In this document: one piece after another, positions 15,678 through 25,077 of the stretch | How positions within the stretch are numbered: position 1 is the stretch's first letter | How the letters are laid out: each line of letters opens with the position of its first letter | Source: Alteraurantiacibacter hainanensis | Lineage (GTDB): Bacteria; Pseudomonadota; Alphaproteobacteria; Sphingomonadales; Sphingomonadaceae | NCBI RefSeq assembly: GCF_036321025.1 | Contig: NZ_JAZAPB010000001.1 | Span: 1,364,001-1,428,000, forward strand | DNA: 64,000 nucleotides | Direction of reading: 5' to 3' | Position numbers and translations under genes: made by a program | Notes under the pieces: generated by a model | Seen by the model: the letters and a program-made list of their open reading frames with translations, nothing else | The model's database searches: none | Told to the model about the DNA's origin: nothing

Positions 15678-16952
15678 GTGGATACCATCTTTGCGCTTTC
15701 CAGCGGGCCTCCGCCTGCAGGGATCGGTGTGATCCGCGTTACGGGGCCGCAGGCGCGAACGGCGCTAGAGGCGGTGGCTGGGACCGTGCCCGAACCGCGG
15801 CGGGCGACGCGGGCCATCTTCCGCGATGTTTCACGTGAAACACTGGACGATGGCCTCGTGCTGTTTTTCCCCGGTCCAGCGTCGGTCACGGGTGAGGACC
15901 TTGCCGAGTTCCATTGCCACGGAGGGCGCGCTGTCATTGTCGCTGTCGAGCGGGCGCTCGATGCGATCGAGGGTTGCCGCCGCGCCGAGCCGGGAGAGTT
16001 TACCCGTCGCGCCTTCGCCAACGGCAGGATCGACCTTGCCGAGGCAGAGGGACTGGCGGACCTGTTGTCGGCCGAAACGGAGATCCAGCGACGCAGCGCC
16101 ATGGCAATGGCGGGCGGTGTTCTGTCGCGGAAGGTGGAGGGCTGGCGCGAGGAACTGCTGCATCTTTCCGCACAGGTCGAGGCAGTGCTCGACTTCGATG
16201 ACGAGGATGACGTGGCGGCCTTGCCGAAAAGCTTCGCATCATCTCTCGCCGAACTGCGCCAGTCACTGCTCACAGCGCTCGCCATGCCGCATGCGGAAAC
16301 CTTGCGCGAAGGGTATCGTGTTGCCCTGGCGGGGCCGCCGAATGCGGGAAAATCCACCTTGTTCAATGCCTTGGTAGAAAGCGAAGCCGCAATCACCGCC
16401 GACATCGCCGGCACCACGCGCGACATTCTGACGCAGTCGGTAGCCTTGGGAGGAATTCCCTTCACCTTCGTCGACATGGCTGGCCTGCGAGACGAAAGTG
16501 GCGACGTGATCGAGGAACTGGGCATCGCTCGCGCTCGTGAGGAAATCGAGCGCGCCGACCTTGTCCTTTGGCTGGGTGAAGAGGGCGAGGGCCCGCCCGG
16601 CAGCTGGGAAGTCGACGCACAGGTCGACCGAGCGGCGAGGGTGGGCAAGTCTCATGCGCTTCACAGCATCTCCGCCAGGACGGGTGCGGGTATGGACAAG
16701 CTACGATCCGCGCTGATCGCGCGTGCGCGATCAGCAATGCCCGTTCCCGGCACCGCGGCTCTAAATGCACGGCAACGCCAGAGACTCGCCGATGCCGCTG
16801 GAAGCTTGGAAGATGCAGGCGCTGTCGCTGATCCCCTCCTTGTCGCAGAGAACCTGCGACGCGCCCGACAGGCATTCGACGCGCTGGTCGGTCGGACGTC
16901 GACCGAAGACGTCCTCGACGCGCTTTTCGGACGCTTCTGCATCGGGAAATAG
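15678..16952 (+). CDS. mnmE: tRNA uridine-34 modification GTPase MnmE (unusual G4 motif)
   Basis: 424 residues from GTG 15678. With MnmG it installs the carboxymethylaminomethyl group on U34 of certain tRNAs. N-terminal folate-binding domain (DTIFALSSGPPPAGIGVIRV), helical domain, inserted G domain, and the catalytic C-terminal FCIGK. P-loop GPPNAGKST starts at residue 219; DMAGLRD is the G3 switch. The G4 base-recognition motif, normally NKxD, reads AQVD at residues 314-317, with only the Asp kept. A consensus parS site lies within the first part of the gene, and a variant lies 3 bases after its stop. Confidence 0.94.
   Translation: MDTIFALSSGPPPAGIGVIRVTGPQARTALEAVAGTVPEPRRATRAIFRDVSRETLDDGLVLFFPGPASVTGEDLAEFHCHGGRAVIVAVERALDAIEGCRRAEPGEFTRRAFANGRIDLAEAEGLADLLSAETEIQRRSAMAMAGGVLSRKVEGWREELLHLSAQVEAVLDFDDEDDVAALPKSFASSLAELRQSLLTALAMPHAETLREGYRVALAGPPNAGKSTLFNALVESEAAITADIAGTTRDILTQSVALGGIPFTFVDMAGLRDESGDVIEELGIARAREEIERADLVLWLGEEGEGPPGSWEVDAQVDRAARVGKSHALHSISARTGAGMDKLRSALIARARSAMPVPGTAALNARQRQRLADAAGSLEDAGAVADPLLVAENLRRARQAFDALVGRTSTEDVLDALFGRFCIGK
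15827..15842. other. parS: parS site 1 (perfect consensus palindrome)
   Basis: TGTTTCACGTGAAACA, a perfect 16-base palindrome identical to the classical ParB-binding consensus. It lies inside mnmE, where it encodes Val-Ser-Arg-Glu-Thr without breaking the frame. Confidence 0.93.
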
Positions 16953-16954
16953 CC

Positions 16955-16970
16955 TGTTCCACGTGGAGCA
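16955..16970. other. parS: parS site 2 (one-base variant)
   Basis: TGTTCCACGTGGAGCA, one base away from the palindrome TGTTCCACGTGGAACA. It lies in the 28-base gap between mnmE and mnmG; its TGGAG is also the best candidate ribosome-binding sequence for mnmG. Confidence 0.8.
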
Positions 16971-16980
16971 GATGCTTTAA

Positions 16981-18846
16981 ATGGCGAACGAGATGAGCAC
17001 ATTTGATGTCATAGTTGTTGGCGGCGGCCACGCCGGTTGCGAATCAGCGGCCGCTTCTGCGCGCATGGGTGCGCGCACGGCCCTGGTCACGTTCGACGCG
17101 AGCAAGGTGGGGGCCATGAGCTGCAACCCGGCAATTGGCGGGCTCGGCAAGGGTCACCTCGTCCGCGAGGTGGATGCTTTTGACGGCCTTCTGGGGCGGG
17201 CGGCGGACGCCGGTGCGATCCATTATCGCATGCTCAATCGGTCGAAAGGCAGCGCTGTGCAGGGCCCGCGCGTGCAGGCAGACCGCAAGCTGTTCCGAAA
17301 CTCGGTGCAGTCCATGATCGCCGGGCAGAGCGATCTCACGGTCGTCGAGGGCGAGGCGTCCGAACTGTTGTTTCGGGGGGGCAAAGTGGGGGGAGTGCGC
17401 CTCTCTGATGGTTCGGAAATCGAGGCGCGGGCAGTCATCCTCTGCACAGGGACATTCCTCGGCGGGACGCTGTTCCGGGGGGAGGAGCGGTTCGACGGAG
17501 GGCGCGTGGGGGAGAGCGCGGCGCATAAGCTGGCGCAGCAGCTTCGCGGTGCAGACCTGCCCATGGCCCGCTTGAAGACGGGTACTCCGCCGCGACTGGA
17601 CGGGCGCACCATCGACTGGGCCCGTTTGCAGGAGCAGCCATCGGACACCGAGCAATGGACGATGTCGCCGCTCACTCCGCGTCGGGCCAACCCACAGGTC
17701 TTCTGCGCCATTACTCGCACGAATGTGCGCGCACATGAGATCATCGGCGAGAACCTTCATCGTTCGCCCCTGTTTACCGGCGCAATCGACGCCGCAGGCC
17801 CGCGTTATTGCCCGTCGATCGAGGACAAGATCCATCGCTTTGCGGATCGCGACGGCCACCAGGTGTTCCTCGAGCCGGAAGGCCTGGATACGCACCTGGT
17901 CTATCCCAACGGGATCAGCACTTCGCTGCCGGTTGACGTGCAGCTGGCCATGCTACGGGCAATGGAGGGACTGGAGAAGGTCGTCATGGAGGTCCCCGGC
18001 TACGCTGTCGAATACGACCATATCGACCCCCGTGCGCTTGGGCCGGACCTTCAGCTGAAAGCCATGCCCGGGCTCTATTGCGCAGGCCAGATCAATGGCA
18101 CGACGGGATACGAGGAAGCGGCAGCGCAGGGCCTGATCGCCGGGCTGCACGCCGCCTGCACGATCCTGGACAAGGCGCCACCCGCTATCGATCGTGCGAA
18201 CAGCTACATCGCGGTGATGATCGACGACCTCACGCTCCACGGCGTGAGTGAACCCTACCGCATGCTGACCTCTCGCGCCGAATACCGCCTGCGCCTGCGC
18301 GCCAACAATGCGACCTCCCGCCTCACCCCGCTTGCGGTGGAGACGGGATGTGTTGGAAAGGTCCGTTCCGAATGGTTCAGACAACGCGAGGAAGAGCGTT
18401 CCACGTGGAACAGGGCGCTTGAAACCAAGGTGGAGGCCAAGGCGCTGAACGATACCGGCCTGACAGTGCGCCGCGATATGGGCACGAGAAAGTTGAGGGA
18501 TTGGCTTTCGTTGCCGGACATCTCGATGGACGATCTCTCACCATGGCTCCCACCCAGCTGCGACCCGCAATCACCCCTGTCTCATGAACTGACTGAGGAC
18601 GCGAGCTACGCTCCCTATCTCGCGAGGCAAGACGCGGAGCTGCGCGACTTGCGCAGCAGCGAAGCGCTCGAACTGGGGCCCGACTTTCCTTTCGGCGATG
18701 TCCCCGGCCTTTCCAATGAAATGGTCGAGCGGCTTTCTGCCGCACAGCCGCGTAACCTTGCCGCTGCAGGACGTGTGCGCGGTGTTACCCCCGCCGCAAT
18801 GGCTGCGCTGCTCGTACACGCGAAGCGGCGGGCGCTGGCGGCATGA
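16981..18846 (+). CDS. mnmG: tRNA uridine-5-carboxymethylaminomethyl(34) synthesis enzyme MnmG
   Basis: 621 residues, the normal GidA length. FAD-dependent partner of MnmE. The N-terminal dinucleotide motif is VVGGGHAGCESAAASARMG. Typical conserved segments follow: AIGGLGKGHLVREVDAFDG, GPRVQADRKLFRN, LKTGTPPRLDG, and GQINGTTGYEEAAAQGLIAG close to the second FAD-binding region. The C-terminal helical domain binds MnmE and tRNA. It starts 28 bases after mnmE; an in-frame ATG at 16993 is an alternative start. parS site 3 lies inside the gene. Confidence 0.96.
   Translation: MANEMSTFDVIVVGGGHAGCESAAASARMGARTALVTFDASKVGAMSCNPAIGGLGKGHLVREVDAFDGLLGRAADAGAIHYRMLNRSKGSAVQGPRVQADRKLFRNSVQSMIAGQSDLTVVEGEASELLFRGGKVGGVRLSDGSEIEARAVILCTGTFLGGTLFRGEERFDGGRVGESAAHKLAQQLRGADLPMARLKTGTPPRLDGRTIDWARLQEQPSDTEQWTMSPLTPRRANPQVFCAITRTNVRAHEIIGENLHRSPLFTGAIDAAGPRYCPSIEDKIHRFADRDGHQVFLEPEGLDTHLVYPNGISTSLPVDVQLAMLRAMEGLEKVVMEVPGYAVEYDHIDPRALGPDLQLKAMPGLYCAGQINGTTGYEEAAAQGLIAGLHAACTILDKAPPAIDRANSYIAVMIDDLTLHGVSEPYRMLTSRAEYRLRLRANNATSRLTPLAVETGCVGKVRSEWFRQREEERSTWNRALETKVEAKALNDTGLTVRRDMGTRKLRDWLSLPDISMDDLSPWLPPSCDPQSPLSHELTEDASYAPYLARQDAELRDLRSSEALELGPDFPFGDVPGLSNEMVERLSAAQPRNLAAAGRVRGVTPAAMAALLVHAKRRALAA
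18397..18412. other. parS: parS site 3
   Basis: CGTTCCACGTGGAACA: the 14-base core GTTCCACGTGGAAC is a perfect palindrome and only the first outer base differs. Lies inside mnmG. Confidence 0.87.
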
Positions 18847-19465
18847 TTAGCGGCGAGAAAGAGGCGAGGGCTTTCTGCGCGGACAGGTGCGACGCCGACG
18901 GTATGGAGCGTCTGACGGCCTTCATTACCCTCCTCGAGGAGGAGAACCGGCAGCAAAACCTGGTTTCCAAGCCCAGTCTCAATGCGGTGTGGGAACGTCA
19001 TATCGCAGACAGCCTGCAATTGCTTGATCATGTTCCACGTGAAACAGGCCTTTGGCTTGATCTGGGAACCGGTGCCGGGTTCCCCGGCCTGGCGATAGCC
19101 CTTGCGAGGCCGGAGATGCCAATGGCCCTGGTCGAATCGCGGAAGCGCAGAGTCGAATGGCTCGAGCGCATATGTTCCCGATTTTCGCTCACCAATTGCC
19201 GAATCCTTGGTTCCCGTCTTGAAAGTGTGGAAAGTTGCGAAACCGGCGTAATCACGGCGCGCGCCTTTGCTCCGCTTGGTAAACTTCTCGAGTTATCCGC
19301 GCGTTTTTCCACACGCTCCACCATATGGTTGTTGCCGAAAGGGCGTTCGGGCGCGATTGAATTGTCAGAGCAGCCAGTAGAGATCCAAGAAATGTTCCAC
19401 GTGGAACAATCGGCCACGGATCCTTCCGCTGGGATTTTGATCGGCAAAGGGAGGCCCGCACTTCG

Positions 19466-19469
<4 letters not shown>
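18843..19469 (+). CDS. rsmG: 16S rRNA (guanine-527 N7) methyltransferase
   Basis: 208 residues. Methylates G527 of 16S rRNA using S-adenosylmethionine. The SAM-binding motif is WLDLGTGAGFPGLAIALARP (about residues 62-81), preceded by QQNLVSKPS and WERHIADSLQLL and followed by LVESRKRRVEWLE and VITARAFAPLGKLLE. ATG overlaps the mnmG stop by four bases. Two parS sites lie inside the gene, and its C-terminal end overlaps parA by four bases, so translation of mnmG, rsmG, parA and parB is linked. Confidence 0.95.
19031..19046. other. parS: parS site 4
   Basis: TGTTCCACGTGAAACA, a hybrid of the two palindromic forms (TTCC left half, GAAAC right half). Lies inside rsmG, encoding Val-Pro-Arg-Glu-Thr. 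Confidence 0.9.
19393..19408. other. parS: parS site 5 (perfect palindrome)
   Basis: TGTTCCACGTGGAACA, a perfect 16-base palindrome near the 3' end of rsmG, 57 bases before the parA start. It could also let ParB sense or affect parAB transcription. Confidence 0.92.
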
Positions 19470-20238
<769 letters not shown>

Positions 20239-20242
<4 letters not shown>

Positions 20243-21228
20243 GCAAGGCCGAGAAAACCGACACCGACACCACGGCCGCACGTCCTGCAGGCAATCGTCG
20301 CAAGCTGGGCAAGGGCCTCGGTGCCCTGATGGGAGACATGAAGCGGGAAGAGCCGCTGGTTGCGCCGAGACCATCGACCGCAGACGGCGACCGCCCCGGT
20401 GACGGACGGGCCAGGCCGCGTGCGGACGGACTTGCCAGTCTGGCCATATCCGATATCGAGCCGCATCCCGACCAGCCCCGCAGCCACTTCGATGACGAGG
20501 CGTTGGCCGAACTCGCGGCCTCGATCGCTTCGCGTGGGGTGATCCAGCCGATCATCGTGCGGCCGACCGCCAGGGGCACCTATCAGCTGGTGGCCGGAGA
20601 GCGTCGCTGGCGCGCCTCCCAGAAGGCGCAACTCCATGAAATTCCAGCAATAATTCGTGATCTCGACGAGCGCGACGTCATGGCGCTGGCGCTGATCGAG
20701 AATATCCAGCGCGAAGACCTGAACCCTGTCGAGGAAGCGCGCGCCTACCAGCGGCTGTCCGATCTGGAAGACATGACGCAGGCTGAGATCGCCAGCCTCG
20801 TGGAAAAGTCGCGCAGTCACGTCGCCAACCTCCAGCGGTTGCTTTCGCTGCCCGAGAACGTGCTCGATCACCTGCAGGCTGGTCGGCTCGACATGGGCCA
20901 CGGCCGTGCTCTCATCGGTTTGGACAATGCAGGCGAGCTGGCCGACAAGGCGGTGAAGGACAAACTCTCCGTGCGCGAGGTGGAGAAGCTGGCGCGCAAG
21001 GCTCGCAACGGTGGGGAAGCACCTGTCCGTCGCCAGGCACGCCCGTCCCGCGATCCGACTCAGGATGCCGACATCGCTGCGGTCGAGAACCACCTAGAGG
21101 AATTTCTTGGCCTGCCGGTCAAGATTTCCACCGACGAGGATCCGCGTTCCGGTACAGTCACGGTGCGGTTCCGTACGCTGGATCAGCTCGACCTGATCTG
21201 TCAGCGCCTGACCGGCGGCGGAATATAG
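20239..21228 (+). CDS. parB: Chromosome partitioning CTPase ParB
   Basis: 329 residues. ParB loads at parS, binds CTP and slides as a clamp. N-terminal ParA-contact peptide RRKLGKGLGALMGD (about residues 15-28), a variable linker, CTP-binding motif AGERRWRASQKA and ENIQREDLNPVEEA, a helix-turn-helix region with TQAEIASLVEKSRSHVANLQR, and a C-terminal dimer domain ending EEFLGLPVKIS to LTGGGI. ATG overlaps the parA stop. The five upstream parS sites are its expected targets. Confidence 0.96.
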
Positions 21229-21257
21229 AGCGAAGGCAGTAACTTAGCAGACTAGGA

Positions 21258-21276
21258 AAGTCGTGCGGCGCGACTT
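21258..21276. terminator. Hairpin between parB and the glycine-zipper gene
   Basis: Eight-base arms, AAGTCGTG and CGCGACTT, with one wobble pair and a CGG loop, in the 51-base gap between two convergent genes. There is no T-run. Confidence 0.5.
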
Positions 21277-21279
21277 GGC

Positions 21280-22056
21280 CTAATCGATCGGCACTGTCTT
21301 CCCGCCGGGCTGCGGCCGGGGCGAGATCGCGCGACGGGCCGGCGGCGGCGCCTCGTCCTCGACCAGTTCTACGCGGATGATCGTCCGGCATTGCGGGCCG
21401 TGGTGGTGGCCATGCTGTCCGTGCTGCGGCGCGGACCAGGCGGCGCTCATCTCGTAACGGGCCAAATAGGCATCGCAATAGCGTTCGGCCCACAGTTGGT
21501 TCGGGTCGAGTTCCCGATATTCGTAGTCGTAATCGTCGCCGTCCGCCTGCGACCCGATTGCCGCCCCCGCAACTGCACCCACACCGGCGCCGATAAGGGT
21601 TCCAGCCAGCCTGTCGCCATCGGCGATGCGATTGCCGGCGACGCCTCCCACGGCGGCACCCAGCAGTCCGCCGATCAATGCGCCGTCCGGCCCGTCGTCG
21701 TAGTAGCCATCGTAATAGCGGTCATGGCCGTAGTAATCGCCGCGCCCGGCCATCACTAGGCGGCAGTCGAAAAGCCACGCGTCACGTTCGGCACGGGAGT
21801 AGCCGAGGTTTTCGCCAGCGGGCATGTTGCGCCATTCGCGAAGGTCTTCGTCTGCTCTTGCAGAATAGGTGCCGGTCCAGGTGCCGCGCCAGGTATCGCC
21901 GTCCTGCCACTGGCCCTGCCATTCCCCTTCGTAAGGTGCTCCGCTTTCCAGCACGTCGACATGCTCGATGCGCAAGGGCGCATCCTGCGCAGCAACAGGT
22001 GCGGAGAGCGCCAGACCGATCAGGGCCGGAAGAAACACTCTGGTGCGGTTCGACAT
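21280..22056 (-). CDS. Glycine-zipper outer-membrane-type protein
   Basis: 258 residues from ATG 22056 (ATG 22065 is also possible). Signal peptide with cleavage after APVAAQ (about residue 23). The mature part has a Trp-rich repeat-like segment (YEGEWQGQWQDGDTWRGTW), a Tyr/Asp-rich stretch, then a glycine zipper with GALIGGLLGAAVGGVAGN and LIGAGVGAVAGAAIGS (about residues 128-168). The tail is His- and Pro-rich. Such 2TM glycine-zipper domains insert in the outer membrane. Function unknown; stress- or envelope-related in other bacteria. Single gene, convergent with parB. Confidence 0.82.
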   Translation of the reverse strand: MSNRTRVFLPALIGLALSAPVAAQDAPLRIEHVDVLESGAPYEGEWQGQWQDGDTWRGTWTGTYSARADEDLREWRNMPAGENLGYSRAERDAWLFDCRLVMAGRGDYYGHDRYYDGYYDDGPDGALIGGLLGAAVGGVAGNRIADGDRLAGTLIGAGVGAVAGAAIGSQADGDDYDYEYRELDPNQLWAERYCDAYLARYEMSAAWSAPQHGQHGHHHGPQCRTIIRVELVEDEAPPPARRAISPRPQPGGKTVPID

Positions 22057-22167
22057 AGCGCGCATTTCCCTATTCGGAATCGGGCCGATCGCCCGCTTAA
22101 TGCGGTATTTACTGTCGAAAGTCGCGGGAATCCTAGAGGGGCGCGTCCATCGTCCCGTAACGGGGCA

Positions 22168-22650
22168 TCACAGGCGATTCGCGAGAATCCGGGCCAGCGC
22201 CTCGATTCCCTCGCGGTCATCGGCATCGAAGCGCGCCAGGTCAGGGCTGTCGATGTCGATGACTCCCACCACCGCACCGTCGCGCAGGATGGGCACCACC
22301 AGCTCCGACCTGCTGCGCGCATCGCAGGCGATGTGGCCGGGGAAGGCGTGCACGTCCTCCACCAGCTGTGTCTCGCCCGTGCTTGCTGCCGTTCCGCAAA
22401 CGCCGACGCCAAGGGGTATGCGGATGCAGGCAGGACGGCCGGCGAAGGGGCCGAGCACCAGTTCGCCATCCACCATCCTGTAGAATCCGGTCCAGTTGCA
22501 ATCGGGGAGGAAGTCGCCCAGCAGCGCGGCGACATTGGCCATGTTGGCAACACCGTCGCGCTCGTCGGCGGTCAGGGCATCGGCTGCGGACAGCAGTTCA
22601 CGGTAGAGATCGGCCTTGGAGGCATCCGGATCGGGAGTGAAGTCGAACAT
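22168..22650 (-). CDS. msrC: Free methionine-(R)-sulfoxide reductase (GAF domain)
   Basis: 160 residues, a single GAF domain. Three cysteines, Cys75, Cys85 and Cys109, lie in ACIRIPLGVGVCGTA and GHIACDARSRSE. Their spacings of 10 and 24 equal those of the catalytic and resolving cysteines of E. coli fRMsr. It reduces the R form of free methionine sulfoxide in the cytoplasm, with thioredoxin as donor. GFYRMVDGELVLGPFAG and ELVVPILRDGAVVGVIDIDS are typical. Divergent from the sorbosone-dehydrogenase-like gene. Confidence 0.92.
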   Translation of the reverse strand: MFDFTPDPDASKADLYRELLSAADALTADERDGVANMANVAALLGDFLPDCNWTGFYRMVDGELVLGPFAGRPACIRIPLGVGVCGTAASTGETQLVEDVHAFPGHIACDARSRSELVVPILRDGAVVGVIDIDSPDLARFDADDREGIEALARILANRL

Positions 22651-22731
22651 GGGCGCGCCTTAGCGGGCAAATTGGGCGCGTGAAAGCCCGCGCAAGTCCA
22701 TTGCCGCGGGGACGTGGCTCTTCTAATCATC

Positions 22732-24204
22732 ATGCCCATGAGCACGCTGAAGAAAATCCTCATCGCCCTGCTGGTGCTGATCCTGATCGCTGCTGCGGTC
22801 ATCTGGTGGCTGTTCCAGGGCGAACCTGCCGATCTGACGCTGGAGCAGACGACCGGCACCGATCCCACGCTGGCCGCTCCTGATCCGCAAATGGTGCCGA
22901 CCGTGGAAATCGCCGAGCCCATCGGCTGGCCCGACGGCGCCGTGCCCGACGCCGCGGAAGGGCTGGTGGTGAACCGGTTTGCCGAGGGGCTGGACCATCC
23001 CCGCGTGATCTATGCCATGCCGAACGGCGATATCCTGGTCACCCTGACCCGCGCGCCCGAAGGCGAGGTGGCGGGCGGCTGGCTGACCAACCTGGTGGCC
23101 GGCTTCCTGTTCAGCGAGGCGGGCTCTGCCGGGCCGTCGCCCAACCAGCTCGTGCTGCTGAGGGACACCGACGCGGATGGCGTTGCCGACGAGCGTCACC
23201 TGCTGCGCGAGGATGACCTCGATTCTCCCTCCGGCATCGCCTGGGCCGACGGCAATCTCTACATCGCAAACCACGACGAGATCCTGCGCTTCGATTACGA
23301 GGAAGGCGCTAACGTCGTGAGCGGAGAGCCCGAAAAGCTGGCCGACCTGCCGCCGGCCGGAAACCACTGGATGCGCAACATCATCCTGTCCGAGGACGGC
23401 GAGCGCCTGTTCATCGCCGTCGGTTCCGCCTCCAACATCGGCGAGGGCGGCATGGAGATCGAGGAGAACCGCGCAGCAATTCACGAACTGAACCTGGAGA
23501 CCGGCCAGGCACGCCTCTACGGCGCGGGCCTGCGCAATCCCAACGGAATGGCCTGGAACCCCTGGACCGGGGAACTCTGGACGACCGTGAACGAGCGCGA
23601 CATGCTGGGATCGGACCTCGTGCCCGACTACTTGTCCAACGTGCCCATCGGCGTGCACTACGGCTGGCCGTGGGTCTATTACAACGACGTGGTGGACGAG
23701 CGCGTGGAATCGCGAATGCCGCGCTTTCTCACCGAGTATACCCGCACCCCGCAATACGCGTTGGGCGCCCACGTGGCGGCGCTGGGACTGGTTTTCACCG
23801 AGGAAGGCAGCCGCATGGGCGACTTGTTCGGGCAGGGCGCCTTCATCGCCCGGCACGGTTCGTGGAACCGTATTCCGCCTTCGGGTTACGACGTGGTTTT
23901 CGTGGCTTTCGACGATCTCGGCAACCCAGTAGGGGAGCCGCGCCGTGTGCTCGAGCCCTTCCTGACGGGAGAAGACGAAACCTACGGGCGACCGACCTGG
24001 GTGGAGTGGGACCGCACCGGCGCGCTGCTGGTGAGCGATGACACCGGCAATATAATCTGGCGCGTCGCCGCGCCGGGCGCGGAAGGGGCCGCAGCCATCG
24101 AGCGCAACCGGGGCGAGCGGCTGCAACCGCGCCGGGAACTGACCGACAATCCGGCCCGCGCGTTCGAGGAAGGCGCGCTCGACCCGGGCGACATCGGCAT
24201 GTGA
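22732..24204 (+). CDS. Sorbosone/PQQ-dependent sugar dehydrogenase-like beta-propeller protein
   Basis: 490 residues from ATG 22732. An N-terminal membrane anchor or signal (LKKILIALLVLILIAAAVIWWLF) is followed by a beta-propeller of the GDH/sorbosone dehydrogenase family, probably periplasmic. Recognisable parts are DHPRVIYAMPNGDILVT near residue 95, YGAGLRNPNGMAWNPWTGELW, GVHYGWPWVYY and ARHGSWNRIPPSGYDVVFV. Known relatives oxidise aldoses or sorbosone with pyrroloquinoline quinone; no PQQ genes are in this window, so the cofactor and substrate are unproven. The start is uncertain because no good ribosome-binding site is seen. Confidence 0.87.
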   Translation: MPMSTLKKILIALLVLILIAAAVIWWLFQGEPADLTLEQTTGTDPTLAAPDPQMVPTVEIAEPIGWPDGAVPDAAEGLVVNRFAEGLDHPRVIYAMPNGDILVTLTRAPEGEVAGGWLTNLVAGFLFSEAGSAGPSPNQLVLLRDTDADGVADERHLLREDDLDSPSGIAWADGNLYIANHDEILRFDYEEGANVVSGEPEKLADLPPAGNHWMRNIILSEDGERLFIAVGSASNIGEGGMEIEENRAAIHELNLETGQARLYGAGLRNPNGMAWNPWTGELWTTVNERDMLGSDLVPDYLSNVPIGVHYGWPWVYYNDVVDERVESRMPRFLTEYTRTPQYALGAHVAALGLVFTEEGSRMGDLFGQGAFIARHGSWNRIPPSGYDVVFVAFDDLGNPVGEPRRVLEPFLTGEDETYGRPTWVEWDRTGALLVSDDTGNIIWRVAAPGAEGAAAIERNRGERLQPRRELTDNPARAFEEGALDPGDIGM

Positions 24205-24219
24205 TCGAGAACGGGGAGT

Positions 24220-24236
24220 GCGGCTAGTCCAGCCGC
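24220..24236. terminator. Small hairpin between convergent genes
   Basis: Six-base arms GCGGCT and AGCCGC around a five-base loop, overlapping the stop codon of the DUF815 gene and 16 bases after the sorbosone-dehydrogenase-like gene. Weak evidence. Confidence 0.35.
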
Positions 24237-25051
24237 CTTCCCTGCCGTCCGGCCAGTTCGGTGATGAAGTGCCACGCAATACGGCCCGACCGCGCGCCGC
24301 GCCGCTTCGCCCATTCCAGCGCCTCGGCTTCGTCGAGCGGAAGGTCGTATTCCCGCGCGTAGCCACGCAGGATATCGAGGTATTCGTCCTGGCTGGCATT
24401 GTGAAAGCCGAGCGACAGACCGAAACGATCTGCCAGCGCCAGCGTATCGTCCACCGCGTCGCGCGGGTTGACGGGATCGTCCTGCTCGCTCGCATGCCGG
24501 GGCAGGATGGCGCGGCGGTTGGACGTGACTGCGAGCCGGACATTGCCCGGGCGAGCCTCGACACCTCCATCCAGCCAGCTGCGCAAATGACGCGGGGTCG
24601 TGGAATCGCCTTCGGCAAATCCAAGGTCGTCGATGAATACCAGGAAGTTGCGGTCCATCCCGCCCAGTTGCGTGAAGAGACGCGGAAGCGACGTCACCGC
24701 GTCAGTCGCGACCTGCACCAGTGCGATGTTTCCCGCAGTCCCTTGAGCGTCCGCCACGGCGGCGCGCACCAGGGCGGACTTGCCCATGCCGCGCGCGCCC
24801 CACAGCAGCATGTCGTGAGCCGCGTTCCCGCCGGCCAGTCGCACGACATTGCCAACCACGGTTTCCTTCTGCCGATCGATCCCGCGCAGGAGATTGAGTG
24901 AGGGTGCCTCGATCCGATCGACACCGCGCGGGCCGTTCGCATCCCAGACATAGGCCGGATGACTGGCCCAGTCGGCCGCGGCAGGCCCTCCGGGAGCGAG
25001 CCGTTCGAGCGCTGCGGCAATGCGGGCAAGCAGTTGCGCTTGGTTTTCCAT
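24224..25051 (-). CDS. DUF815 AAA-type ATPase
   Basis: 275 residues. P-loop ATPase of the DUF815 family, which has no firmly assigned role. After a helical N-terminus, LLRGIDRQKETVVGNVVRLA precedes Walker A LLWGARGMGKSALVRAA (about residues 82-98). Walker B is LVFIDDLGFAEGD, and sensor-1 is LAVTSNRRAILP. HASEQDDPVNPRDAVDDTLAL and LADRFGLSLGFHNASQDEYL are family hallmarks. No linked transposase or partner is seen. Head-to-head with tsaC, with 26 bases between start codons. Confidence 0.88.
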   Translation of the reverse strand: MENQAQLLARIAAALERLAPGGPAAADWASHPAYVWDANGPRGVDRIEAPSLNLLRGIDRQKETVVGNVVRLAGGNAAHDMLLWGARGMGKSALVRAAVADAQGTAGNIALVQVATDAVTSLPRLFTQLGGMDRNFLVFIDDLGFAEGDSTTPRHLRSWLDGGVEARPGNVRLAVTSNRRAILPRHASEQDDPVNPRDAVDDTLALADRFGLSLGFHNASQDEYLDILRGYAREYDLPLDEAEALEWAKRRGARSGRIAWHFITELAGRQGRRLD

Positions 25052-25077
25052 GACCGGAATCTCTATAGGCGAGCGGT

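Noticed and set aside
22723..24624. Long minus-strand frame opposite the sorbosone-dehydrogenase-like gene
   Set aside because: Same reason: an antisense shadow of a well-supported gene, with no start signal or family pattern.
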